In this document: positions 45,016 through 54,366 of the stretch, piece after piece
Layout of the letters: the number at the start of each line of letters is the position of its first letter
Position numbering within the stretch: the first letter of the stretch is position 1
Source of the DNA: Flavobacterium sp. 9AF
GTDB taxonomy: Bacteria > Bacteroidota > Bacteroidia > Flavobacteriales > Flavobacteriaceae
DNA: 64,000 nucleotides
Direction of reading: 5' to 3'
NCBI RefSeq assembly: GCF_902506265.1
Contig: NZ_LR733556.1
Span: 1,669,971-1,733,970 of the forward strand
The notes under the pieces: generated by a model
Told to the model about the DNA's origin: nothing
Seen by the model: the letters and a program-made list of their open reading frames with translations, nothing else
The model's database searches: none
Position numbers and translations under genes: made by a program

Positions 45016-46236
45016 TTATAATTCCAAAGCTTTCTTAGGATTGTTATCCATTAATAATTCTACTGGATTTTCCAAAGCTTCTTTAACAGCTACTAAGAAA
45101 CCAACTGACTCACGTCCGTCGATAATTCTATGATCGTAAGATAAAGCCACATACATAACAGGAGCAATTACTATTTGACCGTTTTTAACGATAGCTCTTT
45201 CCACTACATTGTGCATACCTAAAATTCCAGATTGAGGAGGATTAATAATAGGAGTAGACAACATACTTCCAAAAACACCACCATTAGAAATTGTGAAAGT
45301 TCCTCCTGTCATTTCGTCTACAGTTATTTGTCCATCGCGAGCTCTTAAAGCCAAACGTTTGATTTCCGCTTCAACACCTCTGAAAGACAATAATTCTGCA
45401 TTACGCATTACAGGAACCATTAATCCTTTTGGTCCAGAAACGGCTACCGAAATATCACAGAAATCGTAAGCCACTTTGTAATCTCCATCAATCATAGAGT
45501 TAACATCTGGGTACAATTGTAATGCACGAGTTACTGCTTTTGTAAAGAAAGACATGAATCCTAAACCAACATTATGCTTGTTTTTGAATTCGTCTTTATA
45601 TTGGTTACGTAAGTCGTAAATCGCAGTCATGTCTACTTCGTTGAAAGTAGTTAACATAGCTGTTTCATTCTTAGCAGATACTAAACGTTCCGCTACTTTA
45701 CGACGTAACATGGATAATTTCGTTTTCTCAGAACCTCTATTTCCTCCAGTAGGTGTTCCCATTGAAGGCACTGCATTCTTAGCATCTTCAGTAGTGATAC
45801 GTCCACCTTTACCAGTTCCTACTATAGCTGATGGCTCAATACTTTTCTCTTCTAATATTTTTCTAGCTGCTGGAGAAGGTGTTCCAGAAGCATATGTTTT
45901 TTGTGTTTCAGCAGGAGCTTTTGGTGCTTCTTCCTTTTTAACTTCTGTTTTTACTTCTTCTTTTGGAGCTGTTGTACCATTATTATCTGATGGTTTTGCT
46001 GCACTGGTGTCGATTAAACATACTACTGCACCAACAGCAACCGCATCACCTTCTTCTGCTTTTAAAGTAATAATACCACTTGCTTCCGCTGGTAATTCTA
46101 AAGTAGCTTTATCTGAATCTACTTCAGCAATAGCTTGATCTTTTTCAACATAATCGCCATCTTGTACTAACCAAGTTGCAATTTCTACTTCTTTAATTGA
46201 CTCTCCCGGTGATGGGACTTTCATTTCTAAAATCAT
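45016..46236 (-). CDS. odhB: 2-oxoglutarate dehydrogenase E2 (dihydrolipoyl succinyltransferase)
   Basis: 406 residues. Lipoyl domain (1-78) with the lipoylated Lys in EVDSDKATLELPAEA; a charged linker rich in Lys, Glu, Ala and Pro; an E3/E1-binding domain (TPSPAARKILEEKSI..VGTGKGGRITTEDA, about 116-155); and a catalytic acyltransferase domain with the active-site His in SYDHRIIDGRESVGFL near the C-terminus. Transfers the succinyl group to CoA in the TCA cycle. Downstream of odhA on the same strand. Confidence 0.97.
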   Translation of the reverse strand: MILEMKVPSPGESIKEVEIATWLVQDGDYVEKDQAIAEVDSDKATLELPAEASGIITLKAEEGDAVAVGAVVCLIDTSAAKPSDNNGTTAPKEEVKTEVKKEEAPKAPAETQKTYASGTPSPAARKILEEKSIEPSAIVGTGKGGRITTEDAKNAVPSMGTPTGGNRGSEKTKLSMLRRKVAERLVSAKNETAMLTTFNEVDMTAIYDLRNQYKDEFKNKHNVGLGFMSFFTKAVTRALQLYPDVNSMIDGDYKVAYDFCDISVAVSGPKGLMVPVMRNAELLSFRGVEAEIKRLALRARDGQITVDEMTGGTFTISNGGVFGSMLSTPIINPPQSGILGMHNVVERAIVKNGQIVIAPVMYVALSYDHRIIDGRESVGFLVAVKEALENPVELLMDNNPKKALEL

Positions 46237-46300
46237 ATTCTTTTAGTTTAAAAGTTGACCCTATTGTTGCATTTGTTATAGGGCTGACATTTGAATTTTT

Positions 46301-49072
46301 TTATTGAACTATTGTTTTATCGAAAACCATTTCTATAGCTTTTTTCTGGCGTTTTTTAGAACGCTCATAACTTCCTGCAGCAGGAGCACTATAGGCTTTT
46401 GGTGATGCTAATCTTAATTTTACTAAATCGAAATTCATTAACATATAGCTGTAAGCTCCCATGTTTTTAGGCTCTTCTTGAGCCCAAACATAGTCTTCTG
46501 CATTTGGATAGCTAGCAATGATTGCTTTAATTTGATCGATAGCTAATGGGAATAATTGCTCTAAACGCACTACAGCCACATCATTTCTTTCCAATTCTTT
46601 TCTTTTAGCAATAATATCGTAGTACACTTTACCCGTACAAAGCACTAGTGTTTTTATTGCTTTTTTATCTGTAACATTTGGATCATCTAAAATTTCTTGG
46701 AATTGTCCGTTTGCTAATTCTTCGGCAGTAGAAACCGCTAATTCATGTCGCAATAAACTCTTTGGTGTAAAAACAATTAAAGGTTTACGGAATTTACTTT
46801 TCATTTGTCTTCTCAACAGGTGGAAAAAGTTAGCTGGTGTGGTACAATCTGCGATATACATATTGTGTTTGGCACACATTTGTAAATAACGTTCCATACG
46901 AGCCGAAGAGTGTTCTGCACCTTGGTTTTCATAACCATGAGGCAATAACATTACTAATCCGTTTTGATTGTTCCATTTGTCTTCACCTGCAGAGATATAT
47001 TGGTCAATCATAATTTGCGCTCCATTGGAAAAATCTCCAAATTGTGCTTCCCATATGGTTAACGTATTTGGTGAAGCTAAAGCATATCCATATTCAAAAC
47101 CGACAACTCCATATTCGGAAAGTAAAGAATTATAAATATAAAAATTCCCTTTTTTATCTTTGATATCGTTTAATAAAACTACTTCTTCTTCTGAGTCCTC
47201 GACTTTAATTACGGCATGTCTATGAGAGAAGGTTCCTCTTTCCACATCCTGACCCGAAATACGCACATCATAACCTTCTTGTAATAAAGTACCATACGCT
47301 AATAACTCACCCATTGCCCAATCTAAACTATCTTTTTCGAAATACATATCATTTCTATCACTGATAATTTTGGTAATCTTATTGATGAATTTCTTATCAG
47401 AAGGCAATTCACATATGGTTTTTGCTATTGCTGTTAATTTTTCTTTACTAAACGAAGTATCTTGTTTTTCAAGCATCCCTGTATCGGAAACTTGTTCAAA
47501 TCCAGTCCATTCATTTTGCATGAATGGAGTAATCACTGTTAAATCTTTTTTACGTGATTCTTCTAAGTTCTCATCTAATTTTGCTTTGTATTTTTCTTCT
47601 AATTCTTTTACATAATTAGCATCGATAATCCCTTCTTTTTTCAATTTCTCTGCATAAAGATCTCTTGGATTCTTATGTTTAGAAATGGCCTTATATAAAA
47701 TAGGTTGTGTAAATTTTGGCTCATCACCTTCATTATGACCATATTTTCTATATCCTAAAAGGTCGATAAATACATCGGTACCAAATTCCATTCTATAATC
47801 CAAAGCAAATAACATCGCGTGCACTACCGCTTCTGCATCATCAGCATTTACGTGTAAAACCGGTGATAAAGTTACTTTAGCCACATCGGTACAATAGGTA
47901 GAAGAACGCGCGTCTAAATAATTTGTCGTAAAACCAACTTGATTGTTGATTACTAAGTGAATGGTTCCTCCGGTTTTGTAACCATCCAATTTTGCCATTT
48001 GAATAATTTCATACACTATCCCTTGTCCAGCAACAGCTGCATCACCATGCAAAGCAATTGGCAATACTTTAGAAGGATTATTTGGATAATTTCTATCTTG
48101 TTTCGCGCGGGCAATCCCTTCAATAACTGCACCAACAGTTTCTAAATGTGAGGGATTAGGAGCTAAATTTAAATTGATTTTTTTACCCGAATTTGTTTCT
48201 CTGTCTGATGTAAGTCCTAAATGGTATTTTACATCACCATCAAAGTACATATCATCATCATAATCTTTTCCATCAAATTCAGAGAAAATGTTTTGTGTAT
48301 TCTTTCCAAAGATATTGGCTAAAACATTCAAACGTCCTCTGTGTGCCATTCCCATCACAAATTGCTCTACTCCTTTTTCAGCGGCCGCTTCAATTAAAGC
48401 ATCTAAAGCGGGTATAGCCGACTCACATCCTTCTAGCGAAAAACGTTTCTGACCAACATATTTTGAATGTAAAAACGTTTCAAAAGAAATGGCTTCATTT
48501 AATTTACCTAAAATATTTTTCTTTTGTTCGGCAGAAAAATTAGGTTGGTTATCATTAATATCCAATCTGTTTTTAATCCAATCTTGTACTTTAGGATCAC
48601 GGATATACATATATTCCACTCCAATGGAAGAACAATAAACACTTTCTAGATGTTTGATAATATCAGCCAAAGTACTGGGTGGCATATTGACCATTTTAGC
48701 TGCATCAAAAACCGTATTTAAATCGGATTGAGATAATCCAAAATTTTCGATAGCTAAATTAGGCGAATATGTTCTTCTTTCTCTAACTGGATTTGTTTTT
48801 GTAAACAAATGCCCACGAGTTCTGTACCCTTCAATTAACTTAAGAACATTAAACTCCTTAAGTATCTTTTCAGCATTGTCATTTACAGTTGTAGTTCCGT
48901 TTGCCATGGCTGACAATTGCTCCACTGGACTTGCAAATTCGTTTGCAAAATCGAAACCTTGGAAAAAACTTCTCCAACTCGGTTCAACAGTATCTGGGTT
49001 TTGTAAATATTGATCGTATAAATCTGCGAAAAATGCTGTATGAGCAGCATTTAAAAAGGAAAACCTATCCAT
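46301..49072 (-). CDS. odhA: 2-oxoglutarate dehydrogenase E1 component
   Basis: 923 residues. N-terminal SucA motif FLNAAHTAFFADLYDQYLQNP..VEPSWRSFF; thiamine-diphosphate domain with VMGMAHRGRLNVLANI and HGDAAVAGQGIVYE; transketolase-like C-terminal half with HRHAVIKVED and QEEPKNMGAY. Decarboxylates 2-oxoglutarate and passes the succinyl group to OdhB. A -7 box TACTTTTG is present upstream. E3 is not encoded nearby. Confidence 0.98.
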   Translation of the reverse strand: MDRFSFLNAAHTAFFADLYDQYLQNPDTVEPSWRSFFQGFDFANEFASPVEQLSAMANGTTTVNDNAEKILKEFNVLKLIEGYRTRGHLFTKTNPVRERRTYSPNLAIENFGLSQSDLNTVFDAAKMVNMPPSTLADIIKHLESVYCSSIGVEYMYIRDPKVQDWIKNRLDINDNQPNFSAEQKKNILGKLNEAISFETFLHSKYVGQKRFSLEGCESAIPALDALIEAAAEKGVEQFVMGMAHRGRLNVLANIFGKNTQNIFSEFDGKDYDDDMYFDGDVKYHLGLTSDRETNSGKKINLNLAPNPSHLETVGAVIEGIARAKQDRNYPNNPSKVLPIALHGDAAVAGQGIVYEIIQMAKLDGYKTGGTIHLVINNQVGFTTNYLDARSSTYCTDVAKVTLSPVLHVNADDAEAVVHAMLFALDYRMEFGTDVFIDLLGYRKYGHNEGDEPKFTQPILYKAISKHKNPRDLYAEKLKKEGIIDANYVKELEEKYKAKLDENLEESRKKDLTVITPFMQNEWTGFEQVSDTGMLEKQDTSFSKEKLTAIAKTICELPSDKKFINKITKIISDRNDMYFEKDSLDWAMGELLAYGTLLQEGYDVRISGQDVERGTFSHRHAVIKVEDSEEEVVLLNDIKDKKGNFYIYNSLLSEYGVVGFEYGYALASPNTLTIWEAQFGDFSNGAQIMIDQYISAGEDKWNNQNGLVMLLPHGYENQGAEHSSARMERYLQMCAKHNMYIADCTTPANFFHLLRRQMKSKFRKPLIVFTPKSLLRHELAVSTAEELANGQFQEILDDPNVTDKKAIKTLVLCTGKVYYDIIAKRKELERNDVAVVRLEQLFPLAIDQIKAIIASYPNAEDYVWAQEEPKNMGAYSYMLMNFDLVKLRLASPKAYSAPAAGSYERSKKRQKKAIEMVFDKTIVQ

Positions 49073-49110
49073 ATATCTAGTCTAATGACGATTTGGTTAA
49101 AAATATTATG

Positions 49111-49118
49111 CAAAAGTA
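49111..49118 (-). promoter_or_regulatory. -7 promoter element for odhA-odhB
   Basis: The minus strand reads TACTTTTG, a perfect TAnnTTTG box about 40 nt before the odhA ATG. Confidence 0.5.
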
Positions 49119-49185
49119 AAACATTTGATATAATCTTTTAAAGAAAATTGTACTTTTATAACATAATTTTTTTAGAAATGGTCTT

Positions 49186-49731
49186 ATGAAAAAGAAAAAG
49201 CTATTTTTTTTAACATTTTGTTTGATTTTCACCTTTTTAATCACATTTTGTACTAGTATATATGCACAAGAAAATAATTTTGGAAAATCGAAAAGTTTAT
49301 TTTGGGAAAAAGTACAATTTGGTGGTGGTTTAGGACTTGGTTTTGGGAATAATTATACGAATATAACAGTAGCTCCAAGTGGTATTTATAATTTTAATGA
49401 CTATTTTTCAGCCGGACTTGGATTACAGTATAGTTATGTAAAACAAAAAAACTTTTATCAATCGAATATTTATGGTGGAAGTATAATTGGTTTATTTAAT
49501 CCAATCGAACAAATCCAATTGTCTGCCGAATTAGAACAGTTAAGAGTAAATACTACTTATGATGAATATTATGGTAATTTTTCAGATAACTTTTGGAATA
49601 CGGCTTTATTTCTAGGTATTGGATATAGAACCGAAAACATAACTCTAGGCGTTCGCTACAATATTTTATATAAAGAAAATCAAGGTGTTTATGCCGATGC
49701 TTTTATGCCATTTGTAAGAGTTTATTTTTAA
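49186..49731 (+). CDS. Small outer-membrane beta-barrel protein
   Basis: 181 residues with a signal peptide (ends TSIYAQ). Barrel-type strands: FGGGLGLGFGNNYTNITVAP, YFSAGLGLQYSYVKQK and GVRYNILYKENQGVY, with a terminal Phe (MPFVRVYF). Divergent from odhA. Homologues next to odhA are sometimes labelled alpha-ketoglutarate decarboxylase in databases; the sequence has no feature of such an enzyme. Confidence 0.82.
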   Translation: MKKKKLFFLTFCLIFTFLITFCTSIYAQENNFGKSKSLFWEKVQFGGGLGLGFGNNYTNITVAPSGIYNFNDYFSAGLGLQYSYVKQKNFYQSNIYGGSIIGLFNPIEQIQLSAELEQLRVNTTYDEYYGNFSDNFWNTALFLGIGYRTENITLGVRYNILYKENQGVYADAFMPFVRVYF

Positions 49732-50081
49732 TTGAATTTATTTCTAAACCACACTTTTTGCCACTCTCTTTTTAACACTAAAAAAGTAACTTGCTCTGCT
49801 AATCCCACTAAATCTGAACCGTCTAATTTTTTAATTTCGCTTTCAGAAACATCAATAATATAAAGCAAGTTTAGATATTCAGCAAATTTGTATTGAATCA
49901 ATCGATAAATTTTTTCGTGTACCAATTCTTTAAACCGAAAAGGAAAAATATCTAAAGGAATATCGATAGGTTCGTTTGCTAAAGCAAAATCTTTGTTTGT
50001 TTGCTCAATCAACTTAAAATACAAATGATTTTCTTCAGATTGATTAATCAAATCATCGATAGTTATAGGTGCTTTATACAT
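49728..50081 (-). CDS. Conserved small protein, unknown function
   Basis: 117 residues, soluble, without signal or TM (MYKAPITIDDLINQSEEN; the middle part LDIFPFRFKELVHEKIYRLIQY is helical). Overlaps the polyprenyl synthetase gene by 8 nt, so the two are co-translated, and overlaps the convergent barrel gene by 4 nt. I recognise no domain. Confidence 0.75.
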   Translation of the reverse strand: MYKAPITIDDLINQSEENHLYFKLIEQTNKDFALANEPIDIPLDIFPFRFKELVHEKIYRLIQYKFAEYLNLLYIIDVSESEIKKLDGSDLVGLAEQVTFLVLKREWQKVWFRNKFN

Positions 50082-51048
50082 TTCTATTCATTAATTTTTC
50101 TCCAAAAACTTTCAAAATTTCTTTTTTATCTTCGGAAATAGCCATTTTTGCTAATGTTGCAAAAGCTTTTAAAGTATATTGTCTTATTGCTTCTTGTGTT
50201 GCTTGAGAAGCACCTGAGCTCTCAAATATATCTTTAACTGATGCAATCTTATTTGTATTATCTGTAGGTTGAATAGAAAATAAATGTAATAATTGTTCTT
50301 TATCATCTCTAGTACTAAATTCTAAAGCTTTCAAAAACAAATATGTCTTCTTATTTTCAATAATATCGCCACCCACTTGTTTACCAAAAGTTTCTGGATT
50401 ACCAAAAGCATCTAAATAATCATCTTGTAATTGAAAGGCAATGCCTAAATTTAATCCAAAATCATAAATCAATTCTGCATTTTCATTAGAAGTTTCTGCA
50501 ACAATGGCTCCCATTTTCATGGCTGCACCCACAAGCACAGCTGTTTTATACTCAATCATTTTAAGATATTCCTCAATAGTAACATTATCTCTGATCTCAA
50601 AATCCACATCATATTGTTGTCCTTCACACACTTCCAATGCTGTTTTACTAAACAGTTTAGCTAATTGTTGAAAAATTACGGGTTCATAACTTTCAAAAAA
50701 TTGATAAGCTAAAATTAACATGGCATCTCCTGATAAAATTCCTGTATTAATATTCCATTTTTCATGCACCGTTTGATTACCTCTTCTTAGGGGAGCATCA
50801 TCCATAATATCATCATGAATAAGAGAAAAATTGTGAAAAACTTCCACTGCAGTGGCTGCCGGAATAGCCTTTTCATAAGAAGCATTAAAAATTTCTGCAG
50901 CCATTAAAGTTAAAACAGGTCGCATTCTTTTTCCTCCTAAAGAAAGAATATAGTCTATAGGCTCATACAAGTTTTTTGGGTCTTTGCTTGTCTTTAAGTT
51001 AGCAAAATGTTTGCTTATAACTTCTTGATATTGGCTAATGGTATGCAT
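50074..51048 (-). CDS. Polyprenyl synthetase (trans-isoprenyl diphosphate synthase)
   Basis: 324 residues. First Asp-rich motif LIHDDIMDDAPLRRG near residue 82 and second LQDDYLDAFG near residue 210; the GGKRMRP substrate motif is at 35-41. Condenses IPP with allylic diphosphates, giving the all-trans chain for isoprenoids such as carotenoids or menaquinone. The chain length cannot be fixed from sequence alone. No start-site problem. Confidence 0.94.
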   Translation of the reverse strand: MHTISQYQEVISKHFANLKTSKDPKNLYEPIDYILSLGGKRMRPVLTLMAAEIFNASYEKAIPAATAVEVFHNFSLIHDDIMDDAPLRRGNQTVHEKWNINTGILSGDAMLILAYQFFESYEPVIFQQLAKLFSKTALEVCEGQQYDVDFEIRDNVTIEEYLKMIEYKTAVLVGAAMKMGAIVAETSNENAELIYDFGLNLGIAFQLQDDYLDAFGNPETFGKQVGGDIIENKKTYLFLKALEFSTRDDKEQLLHLFSIQPTDNTNKIASVKDIFESSGASQATQEAIRQYTLKAFATLAKMAISEDKKEILKVFGEKLMNRNV

Positions 51049-51162
51049 AGTAATTTAAAAATAATTGCCACGCAAAAATAGGTTTTTTATTTTGACCACC
51101 GAAGGGAAAATTAGTTCAATATCATACTTATTAAAAGAATGTTAAATTTATGTAAAAACTTT

Positions 51163-51202
51163 GGAAACTTTTTTTGTATTAAAAGTTTCCATTCTATATT
51201 TG
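51163..51202 (+). promoter_or_regulatory. Promoter and inverted-repeat operator of the tetR-efflux operon
   Basis: GGAAACTTTT (51163-51172) and AAAAGTTTCC (51181-51190) form a perfect 10-bp inverted repeat with an 8-nt centre, 5 nt upstream of a perfect -7 box TATATTTG (51195-51202). A TTTG that fits a -33 lies inside the repeat. A repressor bound here would cover the -33 region. Confidence 0.75.
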
Positions 51203-51243
51203 CATCGAATTTTAATTTAAATCTAAATGAATATATAACAATT

Positions 51244-51843
51244 ATGAAAGACCAAATTTTAGAAAAAGCAACCGAAATGTTCTTGACACTTGGCTTTAAA
51301 AGCGTAACTATGGACGATATTGCTTCTGAAATGGGAATTTCTAAAAAAACAATTTATCAACATTTTTCAAACAAAGACAGTCTAATTAAAGCTACTACTA
51401 CTAATTTATTTGAACGGATATCATGTGGAATTGATGAAATTATTTTAGCAAATAAAAACCCCATTGAAGAACTTTTTGCCATCAAAGATTTTGTAATCCA
51501 AAATTTAAAAGATGAGAACACTTCTCCTATTTATCAATTACAAAAATATTACCCAAGAATCCACAAGTCGTTAACTATTAAACAATTTGACAAAATGGGA
51601 AGTTGTGTGGTTGAAAATTTAGAAAAAGGCATCATATTAGGACTTTTTAGGAGCGAAATTAACAAAGAATTAATTAGCCGTTTCTATTTTGCTGGAATGA
51701 CCAGTATAAAAGATGCGGAAATATTTGATCCAAAAAAATTTAGTGCTAGAGAAATTCAATTAGCCTATTTAGAATACCATTTAAGAGGTATTTGTACACC
51801 AAAAGGAATCGATTTATTAAATAAACTACTAATCAATAATTAA
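51244..51843 (+). CDS. TetR/AcrR family repressor of the efflux operon
   Basis: 199 residues from the ATG at 51244 (MKDQILEKATEMFLTLGFKS). The longer frame from 51139 would place the promoter and operator inside the coding region, so it is rejected. Typical N-terminal HTH: VTMDDIASEMGISKKTIYQHF, followed by the helical ligand domain. First gene of the unit; the inverted repeat upstream is the likely autoregulatory operator. The TolC gene starts 2 nt after its stop. Confidence 0.92.
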   Translation: MKDQILEKATEMFLTLGFKSVTMDDIASEMGISKKTIYQHFSNKDSLIKATTTNLFERISCGIDEIILANKNPIEELFAIKDFVIQNLKDENTSPIYQLQKYYPRIHKSLTIKQFDKMGSCVVENLEKGIILGLFRSEINKELISRFYFAGMTSIKDAEIFDPKKFSAREIQLAYLEYHLRGICTPKGIDLLNKLLINN

Positions 51844-51845
51844 AA

Positions 51846-53183
51846 ATGAAACATAAAATTGTAATACTTTTATTACTTTTTACGGGTTTTGTAATGGCAC
51901 AAGAAAGCCAAGAAAACTATACTTTTTCATTAGAAGAAGCCATAGCGCACGCATTACAAAACAACTATAAAGCAATAAACGCGTCAAGAAGTATTGAAGC
52001 CGCAAAAAAGAAAAAATGGGAAACAACAACTATTGGTTTACCTCAACTAAATGCTAATGTAAACTATCAAAACAATTTTGTCTTACAAAAATCAGTAGTT
52101 CCAGCTGAATTTTTTGGAGGAAACCCTGGTGAATTTCAAGAAGTTGAATTTGGGACAAAACACAATATGACTGCTAGCGCTACACTTAGTCAATTAATCT
52201 TTGACGGTTCGTATCTAGTTGGATTACAGTCAGCAAAAGTTTATTTACAAATTTCTGAAAATGCTAAAGAGAAAACAGATTTAGAAATTCGTGAAGTAGT
52301 AACAAATGCTTACGGTAATGTTCTATTAGCAAATGAAAGTGTTAAGGTCTTAGAAAACAATAAAAAAATACTAGATCAAACTTTATTTGAAACACAAGAA
52401 ACTTATAAAAATGGTTTAGTGGAAGAAGAAAACGTTGAACAATTACAAATTACACAAAGCCAAATTAACAGCTCACTTTCTAATGCCAAAAGACGTTCCG
52501 AGATTGCCTTAAACATGCTAAAATTAGTACTAGGGATAGAAATTGAAAAATCGTTAACTTTAAAAGATAATTTGGATCAATTAGCTAATAACAATGTCAA
52601 TTTAGCAATTTTAAGTTCAGAATTTAATGTACAACAAAATATCGATTACAAAATTGGATTAAACAATCAGGAATCAAATCGTTTGTTGTTAAAATTGGAA
52701 AAAAGTAAAGCTCTACCAAGCCTAGCGGCAAATTTTAATTTTGGTTACAATACTTTTGGCAATGAATTTACTATGTTTAATAGTGATCAAAAATGGTTTA
52801 ATTACTCATATCTAGGAGTAGGTTTAAACATTCCTATCTTTAGTAGTCTAGGAAGAAGCGCTAGAACTCAGCAAGCTAAAATTGCATACGAACAATCAAA
52901 AACACAATTAAAAGAAACTGAACAAACTTTGCTTTTATCTTATCAAACTGCAAAAAATGATTATGAATACAGTATAGAACAATATAATGTATCCAAAGAA
53001 AATCTTCGATTAGCAGAACGCATAGAGAACAAACAAGGTGTTAAATTTAAAGAAGGTTTGTCTAGTAGTTTTGAATATACTGAAGCACAAAGACAATTAT
53101 ATTCTGCTCAACAAACTTATTTACAATCTATGATAGATGTAATCAATAAAAAAACAGCTTTAGATAAAATAACTAACCAATAA
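51846..53183 (+). CDS. TolC family outer-membrane efflux protein
   Basis: 445 residues. Signal peptide (ends FVMAQ), two OEP repeats of long helices (LEEAIAHALQNNYKAINASRS near the start; YEQSKTQLKETEQTL and GVKFKEGLSSSFEYTEAQR in the second repeat). The channel component of the tripartite pump encoded here. Confidence 0.95.
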   Translation: MKHKIVILLLLFTGFVMAQESQENYTFSLEEAIAHALQNNYKAINASRSIEAAKKKKWETTTIGLPQLNANVNYQNNFVLQKSVVPAEFFGGNPGEFQEVEFGTKHNMTASATLSQLIFDGSYLVGLQSAKVYLQISENAKEKTDLEIREVVTNAYGNVLLANESVKVLENNKKILDQTLFETQETYKNGLVEEENVEQLQITQSQINSSLSNAKRRSEIALNMLKLVLGIEIEKSLTLKDNLDQLANNNVNLAILSSEFNVQQNIDYKIGLNNQESNRLLLKLEKSKALPSLAANFNFGYNTFGNEFTMFNSDQKWFNYSYLGVGLNIPIFSSLGRSARTQQAKIAYEQSKTQLKETEQTLLLSYQTAKNDYEYSIEQYNVSKENLRLAERIENKQGVKFKEGLSSSFEYTEAQRQLYSAQQTYLQSMIDVINKKTALDKITNQ

Positions 53184-53197
53184 TAATATTTCTTAAA

Positions 53198-54361
53198 ATG
53201 AAAAAAATATATTTAACTATATTAAGTTCTTTGATACTACTTTCATGTGGTGGTGAAAAAAAGAATTCAACTGAAGCAGTAATTGCTAAAGGAGATTTAA
53301 AAGAATTAAGAGCCAAAAGAAGCGAATTAGTAACTCAATCTGATGCTTTATTAGAAGAATTAGCAAAAATTGATGAGGCTATTGGTAAGTTAGACGATAA
53401 TGAAAAACAGACTTTAATTACCACAATAACAGCTAAAGACACTGTTTTTAATCATTATTTAGAATTACAAGCTACTGTACAAACAAAACAGAATTTAGTA
53501 TTAAATGCTGAATATGGCGGAATTTTACAACAAGTATATGTTAAAGAAGGACAAAAAGTTTCTAAAGGGCAAACTTTAGCTAAAATTGATGATGGTGGCT
53601 TAGGATCTCAATTAGCACAAATGGAAACTCAAACTGCTTTAGCTAAAACAACTTTTGAAAGACAGCAAAATCTTTGGAATCAAAAAATTGGATCTGAGAT
53701 TCAATATTTACAAGCAAAAACAAATTATGAAGCGCAACTTAAAGCGGTTTCACAAATGAAAGCTCAAATTGCTAAAACAATAGTTAGAGCTCCTTATTCT
53801 GGAACTATAGACGATATCATTTCAGAAAAAGGTAGTGTGGTAGGTCCTGGAACACCTATTTTAAGAATTGTCAATTTAGGGGATATGTATTTAGAAGCAG
53901 AAGTACCTGAAAAAAATATTGCTTCAGTTAAAAAAGGTACCGATGTTATTGTTGATTTCCCTGTTTTAGGAGAGAAAATAAATGCAAAAATTACTCAAGC
54001 TAGTAATTATATTAATCCTGACAATCGTTCTTTTAATATTCAAATTGCCATTCCAAATAAAAATGGACAAATAAAGCCTAATCTTACTTCAAAAATTCAA
54101 ATTAAAGATTACACCAATCCTAAAACGACAATTGTACCTATAAGTATTATTTCGGAAAATGCTGAAGGGGAACAATATCTTTATGTTGCTGAAAACGCAA
54201 CAAATGACGGAAAAGCAATAGCTAAAAAAGTAATCATTAAAACTGGTTTAACTCAAGGAAACTTTGCAGAAATAATTGACGGTATTAAAGACGGAGACTT
54301 AATTATTAGTGAAGGGGCTCGTAGCGTAAAAGACGGACAAAAAGTTTCCATAATAAAATAA
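53198..54361 (+). CDS. RND efflux periplasmic adaptor (membrane fusion protein)
   Basis: 387 residues. Lipoprotein signal with lipobox LLSC (Cys17), a helical hairpin region, a biotinyl-lipoyl-like domain (GGILQQVYVKEGQKVSKGQTLAKID and IVRAPYSGTIDDI) and a beta-barrel domain (GDMYLEAEVPEKNIASVKKG). Links the RND pump to TolC. Confidence 0.95.
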   Translation: MKKIYLTILSSLILLSCGGEKKNSTEAVIAKGDLKELRAKRSELVTQSDALLEELAKIDEAIGKLDDNEKQTLITTITAKDTVFNHYLELQATVQTKQNLVLNAEYGGILQQVYVKEGQKVSKGQTLAKIDDGGLGSQLAQMETQTALAKTTFERQQNLWNQKIGSEIQYLQAKTNYEAQLKAVSQMKAQIAKTIVRAPYSGTIDDIISEKGSVVGPGTPILRIVNLGDMYLEAEVPEKNIASVKKGTDVIVDFPVLGEKINAKITQASNYINPDNRSFNIQIAIPNKNGQIKPNLTSKIQIKDYTNPKTTIVPISIISENAEGEQYLYVAENATNDGKAIAKKVIIKTGLTQGNFAEIIDGIKDGDLIISEGARSVKDGQKVSIIK

Positions 54362-54366
54362 ATAAA

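Noticed and set aside
45629..46138. 169-codon plus-strand ORF inside odhB
   Set aside because: It is fully antisense to the E2 coding sequence, with a composition that mirrors the lipoyl domain and linker, and has no recognisable domain.
49186..49731. Alpha-ketoglutarate decarboxylase
   Set aside because: Such a label would come from proximity to odhA. The sequence is a signal peptide followed by barrel strands, with no thiamine-diphosphate motif.
51139..51243. Longer N-terminus for the TetR regulator
   Set aside because: It would put the -7 box and the inverted repeat inside the coding region, and the 35 extra residues do not look like a TetR N-terminus.
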